NCBI GenBank assembly: GCA_903934275.1
Contig: CAIZNF010000098.1
Location: forward strand, 1 to 6,341
From: an uncultured Nitrosomonadales bacterium
GTDB taxonomy: Bacteria; Pseudomonadota; Gammaproteobacteria; Burkholderiales; Gallionellaceae
Reading direction: 5' to 3'
DNA: 6,341 nucleotides
Below are positions 1 through 5,654 of this stretch, one piece after another. The notes under the pieces were generated by a model. That model did not search any database. It had not been told where the DNA came from and was given only the letters and a program-made list of their open reading frames with translations. The translations under genes and the position numbers were made by a program. The number at the start of each line of letters is the position of its first letter. Position 1 is the first letter of the stretch.

Positions 1-1
1 G

Positions 2-1702
2 CAATTCAGCCTGTATCGCGGTATTTGGCGCTATGCCAGCATCACGGATTTACGGCGTATTTTTTTGGCCGTTATTCTGTCAGCAGCAGCGATTCCGCTG
101 GTGCTCTGGATGTTGCGCCTGGGCTTGGTGGTACCGCGTGCGGTGCTAATTATCAACCCTCTATTATTGATTCTGTTGATGGGCGGCAGCCGTTTTGTAT
201 ACCGGTTATGGAAAGAACAGGGGTTATACGGTGCCCTCAAACTGCATGGCGAACCGGTGCTGGTGCTGGGTGCAGGCGATGCGGCTGCAAGTCTGGCCAA
301 GGATTTGTCCAAAAGCGACGCTTGGCGGCTGGTAGGTTTTCTCGACGACAACAGCGAACATCATGGCCACACGTTAAATGGCATCCGTGTGTTGGGCGGG
401 TTGGATAGCCTGCAGGAATGGGCCAAGCGGCTCGGTGTGTCGCAAGTGATTATCGCCATGCCATCCAGCTCGCATCAACAGCGCAAACGGGCGATTCAGC
501 TTTGCAATCAAGCCAAGTTGAAAGCTCTAACCGTACCCTCTTTCGATGACTTGATGAGCGGCAAAGTGGAAGTGTCGCAGTTGCGCGCCATTGAGCTGGA
601 TGATCTGTTGGGGCGAGACCCAGTAGTGTTGGACGATGCCGGATTGTATAGCTTGTTGGGCGGCAAGGCAGTGATGGTAACCGGCGCTGGAGGATCTATC
701 GGATCCGAGTTGTGCCGTCAAATCGCGCGCTTTAATCCCGCCAAGCTGGTGCTGTTCGAGTCGAGCGAATTTGCCTTGTATACTATCGAGCAGGAGCTGA
801 AACAGACTTTTCCGGAATTGAATTTTGTCTGCCTGATCGGCGATGTGCGCGATGGCGCGCGGGTGAATGAGATCATGCGGCAACATCAACCGGGTGTGTT
901 GTTCCACGCGGCGGCTTACAAGCATGTGCCGCTGATGGAGCAGCACAATGCCTGGCAGGCGATCCGCAACACCGTGCTGGGCACCTGGACAGTGGCGCGC
1001 GCGGCGCAGCAGCACGGGGTTGGCAAATTTGTGATGATCTCCACCGACAAGGCCGTTAACCCGACTAATGTGATGGGTGCGAGCAAACGGCTCGCCGAAA
1101 TGGTGTGTCAGGCATTGCAACCACCCTCACCACAGGCTTATCTTCCACTGACTGGGGAGGGAGATGGGCTGACTCGCTTTGTGATGGTGCGCTTCGGCAA
1201 TGTGCTGGGCAGCACCGGCAGCGTGATTCCAAAATTCCGTGCGCAAATCGCACAAGGAGGGCCGATCACCGTCACCCACCCCGAGATCACCCGCTATTTC
1301 ATGTCCATCCCCGAAGCAGCCCAACTGGTATTGCAGGCTGGTCTGATGGGGCAGGGTGGTGAAATTTTTGTGCTGGACATGGGCGAGCCGGTAAAAATTG
1401 TGGATCTGGCGAAAGACCTGATCCGTCTGTCCGGCTTTACCGAAGAAGAGATCAAGATTGAATTCACCGGCCTGCGCCCAGGCGAGAAACTCTACGAAGA
1501 ATTGTTGGCGGACAACGAGCAAACCCTACGCACCCCGCATCCCAAGCTGCGCATCGCGCAAGCCCGGCAAACCGATGCGGCATGGCTGATGCGACTGCTG
1601 GAGTGGGCAAGTTCGACAACGATGGATGATGAAAATGTGCGCGCCGCGCTGCAAGTTTGGATTCCGGAATATCGACCGAACGGGCAAGGCAAATCACAAT
1701 GA
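2..1702 (+). CDS. Membrane-bound nucleotide-sugar 4,6-dehydratase, WbpM/PglF/CapD type (5'-truncated)
   Basis: Probably converts UDP-GlcNAc to UDP-4-keto-6-deoxy-HexNAc, a precursor of deoxy amino sugars in LPS or glycoprotein glycans, at the inner membrane. The frame is open from base 2 (QFSLYRGIWRYAS...), homologous-looking sequence that precedes the first in-frame TTG at base 65, so the true start lies upstream. About 566 residues are visible; P. aeruginosa WbpM is about 665. Residues below count from base 2. Hydrophobic segments at about 22-40 and 46-60 are the last of the N-terminal membrane helices. A first Rossmann-like domain starts at VLVLGAGDAA (86-95). The catalytic SDR domain starts at VMVTGAGGSIGSE (224-236), followed by HAAAYKHVPLME, ISTDKAVNPTNVMGASK and, near the end, LRPGEKLYEELL. 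Met358 and Lys362 fit the Ser-Met-Lys triad known for WbpM in place of Ser-Tyr-Lys. About 18 residues (373-390) look inserted. It overlaps the next gene by ATGA. The family is secure; the exact substrate is inferred. Confidence 0.93.
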   Translation, partial: QFSLYRGIWRYASITDLRRIFLAVILSAAAIPLVLWMLRLGLVVPRAVLIINPLLLILLMGGSRFVYRLWKEQGLYGALKLHGEPVLVLGAGDAAASLAKDLSKSDAWRLVGFLDDNSEHHGHTLNGIRVLGGLDSLQEWAKRLGVSQVIIAMPSSSHQQRKRAIQLCNQAKLKALTVPSFDDLMSGKVEVSQLRAIELDDLLGRDPVVLDDAGLYSLLGGKAVMVTGAGGSIGSELCRQIARFNPAKLVLFESSEFALYTIEQELKQTFPELNFVCLIGDVRDGARVNEIMRQHQPGVLFHAAAYKHVPLMEQHNAWQAIRNTVLGTWTVARAAQQHGVGKFVMISTDKAVNPTNVMGASKRLAEMVCQALQPPSPQAYLPLTGEGDGLTRFVMVRFGNVLGSTGSVIPKFRAQIAQGGPITVTHPEITRYFMSIPEAAQLVLQAGLMGQGGEIFVLDMGEPVKIVDLAKDLIRLSGFTEEEIKIEFTGLRPGEKLYEELLADNEQTLRTPHPKLRIAQARQTDAAWLMRLLEWASSTTMDDENVRAALQVWIPEYRPNGQGKSQ

Positions 1703-2958
1703 CGACCGCAGCAGCAAATCTTTTGCGGCAATTTGCCATGCCGCCGTTGCGTGCCAGCACAATATTGATCGGTTTTGCCGTACCCATCTCGGTGGCTTTG
1801 GATAATGTGCTGCTGGCACTGGTGCTGCTGGGCATATTGTTCAACGGGCGCGCGGTCTGGCTGATTGCAACACAAAATCCGGTGGCTCGCGCCGCTTGGC
1901 TGCTGTTCGGTATGCTGTTGCTTGCGATATTTTACGGCGCGGCATCATTGCGTGAGGCTGTCGGTATTCTTGGAAAATATGCCGATTTAGCTTTCATACC
2001 GCTGTTCATGCTGATGCTGCCCGGCGAAGCCGCCAAACGCAGGGCGCAATACGCCTTTCTCACCGCGATGGGCATAACTTTGCTGTTGTCATACTTGGTG
2101 GCACTAGAGCTATTACCCGTGCAGCATTGGATGAACACATCTGTCACGGCAGATAACCCAGCGATTTTTCACAGCCACATCACGCAAAACAATATGATGG
2201 CATTTGCGCTATTTTTGGCGTTGCTCAACTTGCGTGAAGTAGCCTCAATCAGGGTGCGAATTGCCTGGGGGATATTTGCCGGATTAGCGGGGATCAACGT
2301 GCTATTCATGGTGCAGGGTCGAACCGGATACCTGGTTTTAATGGTACTGTTGGGCTGGCTTGTCTGGGCAGCCCCGGCTCATTACATGCGCTTGCGCGAG
2401 AAACGATGGAGTTTGAAACAAGCTGTGGTGGCCGAGCTGATTTTTCTGGTCTTGGTGGTTGCTGTCTGTAGCGTCTCACCACGGCTGCAAAACCGGATTG
2501 GCATGGTGGTATCCGAATCCCAGGTTTGGCAAACAAGGCAAGCCAAGGATACGTCGATCGGAGATCGGCTGGATTTTTATTACAATACCCTGCAAATCGT
2601 GCAACAACATCCTGTGTTCGGCGTGGGTACTGGAGGCTTTCCCGCTGCCTTCGCACAACAGGTGCAGGGCAAGGATGTTGCACAAACGCGTAACCCGCAT
2701 AACGAATATCTGATGGTCACGGTGCAAGCCGGTGTGATCGGATTGGCTTTACTGCTCTATCTTTTTTACGCGCAATGGCGTTGCGCCCCGCTGTTGAATA
2801 CCCCGTTAGAGCAGGATGCGGCACGCGGTCTAGTGCTGGCTTATATGGTGAACTGTGCGTTCAACTCTGCGTTGCTGGACCATTCTGATGGCCTGTTTTT
2901 TGCGTTCATGACTTCTGTGCTGTTTGCGGGAATAAAGTTGGAGAAGACGGGTGGCTGA
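1699..2958 (+). CDS. O-antigen ligase/polymerase family membrane protein (WaaL/Wzy_C-like)
   Basis: A 419-residue polytopic inner-membrane protein. It is rich in hydrophobic segments (for example 21-48, 64-80, 118-138, 163-177, 188-204, 209-224, 241-258, 341-358, 397-412). The long soluble, presumably periplasmic, stretch at about 260-340 is typical of WaaL/Wzy_C proteins. Family-like motifs are SHITQNNMMAF (159-169), QGRTG (R208), GDRLDFY (R290), HPVFGVGTGGF and NPHNEYL (H334). Arginines and a histidine in such positions are known to matter in WaaL. WaaL joins undecaprenyl-linked O-chain to lipid A-core; Wzy polymerases share the fold, so sequence alone does not settle ligase versus polymerase. 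I chose ATG 1699 because it makes an ATGA overlap with the upstream stop and has AAGG at 1686-1689, 9 bases ahead. The in-frame TTG at 1657 would add 14 residues inside the upstream gene. It sits between sugar-precursor and glycosyltransferase genes, which fits a role in LPS or surface glycan assembly. Confidence 0.88.
   Translation: MTTAAANLLRQFAMPPLRASTILIGFAVPISVALDNVLLALVLLGILFNGRAVWLIATQNPVARAAWLLFGMLLLAIFYGAASLREAVGILGKYADLAFIPLFMLMLPGEAAKRRAQYAFLTAMGITLLLSYLVALELLPVQHWMNTSVTADNPAIFHSHITQNNMMAFALFLALLNLREVASIRVRIAWGIFAGLAGINVLFMVQGRTGYLVLMVLLGWLVWAAPAHYMRLREKRWSLKQAVVAELIFLVLVVAVCSVSPRLQNRIGMVVSESQVWQTRQAKDTSIGDRLDFYYNTLQIVQQHPVFGVGTGGFPAAFAQQVQGKDVAQTRNPHNEYLMVTVQAGVIGLALLLYLFYAQWRCAPLLNTPLEQDAARGLVLAYMVNCAFNSALLDHSDGLFFAFMTSVLFAGIKLEKTGG
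2940..2943 (+). promoter_or_regulatory. Shine-Dalgarno GGAG for the GT2 gene starting at 2951
   Basis: GGAG lies 7 bases before the GTG at 2951, ideal spacing. The alternative GTG at 3056, where the conserved glycosyltransferase fold begins, has no purine-rich site in front of it (TTGGTAATAAA). This is the main reason to choose the upstream start despite the unusual N-terminal extension it creates. Confidence 0.65.
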
Positions 2959-3799
2959 TGTAACTACTAGCCATTCCACTTGGTTGTCAAAGAATGACAA
3001 TCAAGTGGCCGGTTATAACCCAGCAAAAAATGCTGGGCAAGTCATTGGTAATAAAGTGTCGGTCATCATCATCACCAAGAACGAGGTGGAGAATATCCAC
3101 GCCTGTCTCGAATCGGTGACATGGGCCGACGAAATTATCGTGGTGGATTCCGGCAGCAGCGATGGGACGGCTGAAATTTGCAAGAGTTTCGGCGCACAAG
3201 TATATATGCATGACTGGCCTGGCTTCGGCATGCAGAAAAACCGCGCGTTGGGCTATGCCGCGCACGACTGGGTGTTTTCCATTGATGCCGATGAGCGGGT
3301 GACACCAGAGTTGCGCGCCGCTATCGAAGCAGTGTTGCGCAAAGAAGCCGACACTTGCGCCGCCTATCGCGTTCCGCGCCTTTCCAGCTATTGCGGGCGC
3401 TTCATGCGCCATTCCGGTTGGTATCCCGATCCTATCGTACGGCTATTCAAGCGCAATGCGGCGCATTTTTCAGATGATTTAGTGCATGAACGGCTACTGG
3501 TGGAAGGCCAAATTGGCCAGCTTGGTGGCGAGTTGCTGCATTACGCCTTTGCCGATGCCGGTGAGGTTCTGCAAAAAATAAACCACTATTCTTCGGCGGG
3601 GGCGACCATGCTCCAAAAACGCGGCAGACAAGCCTCACTGATGGGTGCAGTGCTGCGCGGATTATGGAGTTTTACCCGTACCTATTTCTTGCGCGCCGGA
3701 TTTTTGGATGGACGTGAAGGGTTCATGCTGGCCGTGTCCAACGCGGAAGGCACCTATTACCGCTATATCAAGCTGATGCTGCTGAATAAAAAACTGTAA
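2951..3799 (+). CDS. GT2 glycosyltransferase, WaaE/LgtF-like, with N-terminal extension
   Basis: A GT-A-fold family 2 glycosyltransferase, 282 residues from GTG 2951. The fold begins at V36 (VSVIIITKNEVENI), then VVDSGSSDGT (64-73), HDWPGFGMQKNRAL (87-100) and the metal/nucleotide-binding IDADERVTPELR (111-122; DxD at 112-114). GWYPDPIVRLF and DDLVHERLLVEG follow, a pattern I associate with WaaE/LgtF/KdtX enzymes, which add a glucose to heptose I of the LPS inner core. It should act on the cytoplasmic face of the inner membrane; donor and acceptor here are inferred. Counted from V36 it is 247 residues, about normal for the family. The first 35 residues are polar and non-conserved-looking, and are encoded by two hairpins (2976-3008, 3019-3037). 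GTG 2951 has a good Shine-Dalgarno and overlaps the upstream gene by 8 bases; GTG 3056 is the alternative start. The TAA stop overlaps the next ATG by one base. Confidence 0.92.
   Translation: MADVTTSHSTWLSKNDNQVAGYNPAKNAGQVIGNKVSVIIITKNEVENIHACLESVTWADEIIVVDSGSSDGTAEICKSFGAQVYMHDWPGFGMQKNRALGYAAHDWVFSIDADERVTPELRAAIEAVLRKEADTCAAYRVPRLSSYCGRFMRHSGWYPDPIVRLFKRNAAHFSDDLVHERLLVEGQIGQLGGELLHYAFADAGEVLQKINHYSSAGATMLQKRGRQASLMGAVLRGLWSFTRTYFLRAGFLDGREGFMLAVSNAEGTYYRYIKLMLLNKKL
2976..3008. repeat. Inverted repeat (14-bp stem, 5-base loop) in the 5' part of the GT2 gene
   Basis: CCACTTGGTTGTCA (2976-2989) pairs with TGACAATCAAGTGG (2995-3008) around the loop AAGAA. Thirteen of 14 pairs are Watson-Crick; the other (2983/3001) is G-T, so G-U in RNA. 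No T-run follows, so it is not a standard terminator. It lies 25 bases after the GTG start, inside the N-terminal extension, and could be an RNA hairpin affecting translation or the remnant of a palindromic element. Confidence 0.8.
3019..3037. repeat. Second inverted repeat (7-bp stem, A5 loop) just downstream of the first
   Basis: CCCAGCA (3019-3025) and TGCTGGG (3031-3037) are perfect inverted arms around AAAAA. It begins 10 bases after the 14-bp hairpin and ends 18 bases before the alternative start GTG 3056. No T-run follows. On its own a 7-bp stem could be chance; its position directly behind the longer hairpin makes the pair notable. Confidence 0.7.
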
Positions 3800-4611
3800 T
3801 GCGAATCGCATTGATCATTACCACTTACAACCGCCCCGGCGCACTGGCCGCTGTGCTGGAGGGTTGCCTGAAGCAGACCGCCCCAAATTTTGAAGTGATC
3901 GTTGCGGATGACGGTTCCACACGCGAAACGGCTGATCTGATTGCGACTTATCAGGCGCGTGCGCCGTTCGCCATCAAGCATGTCTGGCAGGAAGATGCTG
4001 GGTTTCGCGCTGCCGCGATACGCAACCGCGCCCTAGTTGCCACCGATGCCGATTACATCGTGTTTACTGATGGCGACTGTGTGCCACCGCCGGATTTTGT
4101 CGCCAGCCACCGCAGATTGGCGGAACGCGGCTGGTTCTTGTCCGGCAATCGTTTGATGCTGACACAGGCGTTCAGCGAACAAGTGTTGCACGATAAGCTG
4201 CCGATTCACCTGTGGCATACGCGCGATTGGTTGCAGGCACGTTGGCGCGGGCAAATCGAGCGCCTGCTTCCGTTGCTGCGGTTGCCCGGACTGAGATGGA
4301 TGCGCAAACAATTTCCGCGCCGCTGGCAGGGTGCAAAAACCTGCAACCTGTCGGTATGGCGCGAAGATTTATTGCGTGTAAATGGCTTGGATGAAAGTTA
4401 TACCGGCTGGGGATTGGAAGATTCCGATCTGGTGATACGGCTGTTGCGCGCCGGGATCAACAACAAATCGGCACGTTTTTTTGCACCAGTATTTCACCTC
4501 TGGCATCCTGAAAACGACCGTTCCCATCTGGCGAAAAATCGCCAGCGGTTACAGGGGGTTTTGCAAGCGACGCACATCCGTGCGGCAAAGGGCATGGATC
4601 AGTATTTATGA
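3799..4611 (+). CDS. GT2 glycosyltransferase with galactosyltransferase-like C-terminal domain
   Basis: A 270-residue GT-A family 2 enzyme likely to add one sugar to an LPS or O-chain intermediate in the cytoplasm. The N-terminal nucleotide-binding half reads MRIALIITTYNRPGAL (1-16), VIVADDGSTRETADLI (33-48), EDAGFRAAAIRNRAL (65-79) and the metal-binding VFTDGDCVPPPDF (88-100; DGD 91-93). The C-terminal part has KTCNLSVWREDLLRVNGLDE and GWGLEDSDLVIRLLRAG (203-219), the W-G-x-E-D type motif found in Glyco_transf_7C/chondroitin-polymerase-like domains, with ED a likely catalytic or metal-binding pair, then FHLWHPEND. A basic, tryptophan-rich middle (about 140-178) may contact the membrane. The ATG overlaps the preceding TAA by one base and has no visible Shine-Dalgarno, so translation probably depends on reinitiation after the gene before it. 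Its stop overlaps the next start as ATGA, inside a hairpin loop. Donor and acceptor sugars cannot be told from the sequence. Confidence 0.9.
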   Translation: MRIALIITTYNRPGALAAVLEGCLKQTAPNFEVIVADDGSTRETADLIATYQARAPFAIKHVWQEDAGFRAAAIRNRALVATDADYIVFTDGDCVPPPDFVASHRRLAERGWFLSGNRLMLTQAFSEQVLHDKLPIHLWHTRDWLQARWRGQIERLLPLLRLPGLRWMRKQFPRRWQGAKTCNLSVWREDLLRVNGLDESYTGWGLEDSDLVIRLLRAGINNKSARFFAPVFHLWHPENDRSHLAKNRQRLQGVLQATHIRAAKGMDQYL

Positions 4612-4621
4612 AAATACTGAT
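4598..4621. repeat. Perfect 10-bp hairpin whose 4-base loop is the ATGA stop/start junction
   Basis: ATCAGTATTT (4598-4607) and AAATACTGAT (4612-4621) are exact inverted arms, and the loop 4608-4611 is ATGA, holding both the start codon of the GT4 gene and the first two bases plus context of the upstream TGA (4609-4611). A further G-U pair (4597/4622) can close the base. The stem is A/T-rich, with only two G-C pairs. The nearest Shine-Dalgarno-like AAAGGG (4587-4592) is 15 bases from the ATG, longer than usual. The structure may gate start-codon access until a ribosome finishing the upstream gene melts it; this role is inferred. Confidence 0.8.
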
Positions 4622-5654
4622 TATCGTGCGCCGCTACGGGCCGGTTGGCGGCATGGAACGCTATGTCTGGGAACTGACACGCGAATTACACACGATGGGA
4701 CATGAAGTCGAGGTGTTATGCGAAGTCTGTCTCACCAAAAAGCCCGAAAATATTGCAGTGTATGAATTGGGTAAAATTGCCTGGCGACCGCGCTGGCTGT
4801 CGTTGTTGCGCTTCGGCTGGCGCGCGGCACGCTGGCTTAAGACACACCCGCATCCGGGCTGGTTAGTCCACAGCCACGAGCGAGTCAATGTGCATCACAT
4901 CACTACTTTTCACGGCCCGCCTTTTGCCAGTGTATTTGAAAAACCGTTTTGGCGACTGCTGTCGGTCCGCGTGTTGATGCAGCTGTATCTGGAACGGCGA
5001 GAATTGACCAAACCGTTTTATATCATCCCGAATTCCCACGTAATCGGCAAACAACTGGCGCACTACTACCCGAAATTAGCTTGTAAGCTAACTGAACCCA
5101 TTGTCCCCGGTGTGCAGCCCGGCACGTTGCGCACCCGCCGCACTGTTTCGGCAAACGGTGGGGTAATCGGATTTATTGGCAAGGAATGGCAGCGCAAAGG
5201 GCTACTGCTTGCGGTCGAAATCGTTGCACATTTACGCAAGCGCCGCCCTGATCTAGAACTGTGGGTGATCGGGCCGCCACCCGAAGAAATACAATCGCTG
5301 TTTGCCAGCTGGCAGGAAGGCTATCGCTTGCTGGGCTGGAGTGAGCAGTCCCGTTATGCCGAGTTTGACGTGTTGCTGCATCCGGCCAAATCAGAACCCT
5401 ATGGCATGGTGATCAGCGAGGCGATGGCGGCACGCGTCCCGGTGGTAGTGTCCGATGTGTGCGGTGCTGCCGCGCAGATTACGCCGGACGCAGGCACGAT
5501 TGTGCCGCTTGATGCAGCTTGCAAACAATGGGCGGATGAAGTTGAAAAACAATTGTGCCGCAGCGACATACCACCGCTATTTGTGCGTGGATGGAACGAT
5601 GTGGCGCACGAATATGAGACAATCTACCGCAGCATTTACGAGAATAATTTGTGA
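4608..5654 (+). CDS. GT4 family (GT-B fold) glycosyltransferase
   Basis: A 348-residue retaining glycosyltransferase of family 4, expected to transfer a sugar from a nucleotide donor to a growing LPS or O-chain glycan at the cytoplasmic side of the inner membrane. The N-terminal acceptor domain starts MKILIIVRRYGPVGGMERYVWELTREL, with the glycine-rich loop GPVGGMERY (11-19) typical of GT4. HSHERVN (88-94) and TTFHGPP (99-105) follow, and IIPNSHVIGKQL (139-150) fits the usual end of that domain. The C-terminal donor domain has GFIGKEWQRKGLLLAVE (188-204), LWVIGPPP (218-225), and EPYGMVISEAMAARVPVVVSD (263-283), where E263 and E271 make the EX7E motif. Length is normal and the frame is unbroken. 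The start overlaps the upstream stop (ATGA) in a hairpin loop. The stop overlaps the next ATG by one base. The region 61-82 is basic and tryptophan-rich, and could bind membrane. Specificity is not evident. Confidence 0.92.
   Translation: MKILIIVRRYGPVGGMERYVWELTRELHTMGHEVEVLCEVCLTKKPENIAVYELGKIAWRPRWLSLLRFGWRAARWLKTHPHPGWLVHSHERVNVHHITTFHGPPFASVFEKPFWRLLSVRVLMQLYLERRELTKPFYIIPNSHVIGKQLAHYYPKLACKLTEPIVPGVQPGTLRTRRTVSANGGVIGFIGKEWQRKGLLLAVEIVAHLRKRRPDLELWVIGPPPEEIQSLFASWQEGYRLLGWSEQSRYAEFDVLLHPAKSEPYGMVISEAMAARVPVVVSDVCGAAAQITPDAGTIVPLDAACKQWADEVEKQLCRSDIPPLFVRGWNDVAHEYETIYRSIYENNL

Noticed and set aside
65..67. TTG as the start of the dehydratase
   Set aside because: In-frame sequence upstream to the window edge (FSLYRGIWRYAS) matches the conserved N-terminal region of the family, so the gene begins outside the window.
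527..1120. Long minus-strand open frame (197 codons) opposite the dehydratase, and several others opposite all genes
   Set aside because: These lie antisense to strongly conserved proteins, show no recognisable domains, and are expected shadows of GC-biased codon use.
1657..1698. Upstream TTG start for the ligase-type protein
   Set aside because: It would add 14 residues that only re-read the 3' end of the dehydratase gene; ATG 1699 has the ATGA overlap and an AAGG at suitable distance.
2958..2963. ATG immediately followed by TAA at the end of the ligase gene
   Set aside because: A start-stop pair with no codons between. It is out of frame with the GTG 2951 gene and has GGAG 14 bases away; nothing supports use as a regulatory start-stop.
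3506..3518. Short palindrome GGCCAA-A-TTGGCC in the GT2 gene
   Set aside because: One-base spacer cannot form a normal RNA loop, and it is fully explained as coding sequence (EGQIGQ).
5076..5091. Palindrome TTAGCTT-GT-AAGCTAA inside the GT4 gene
   Set aside because: Seven-bp arms with a two-base loop, mid-gene, no T-run and no link to a gene boundary; plausible by chance.
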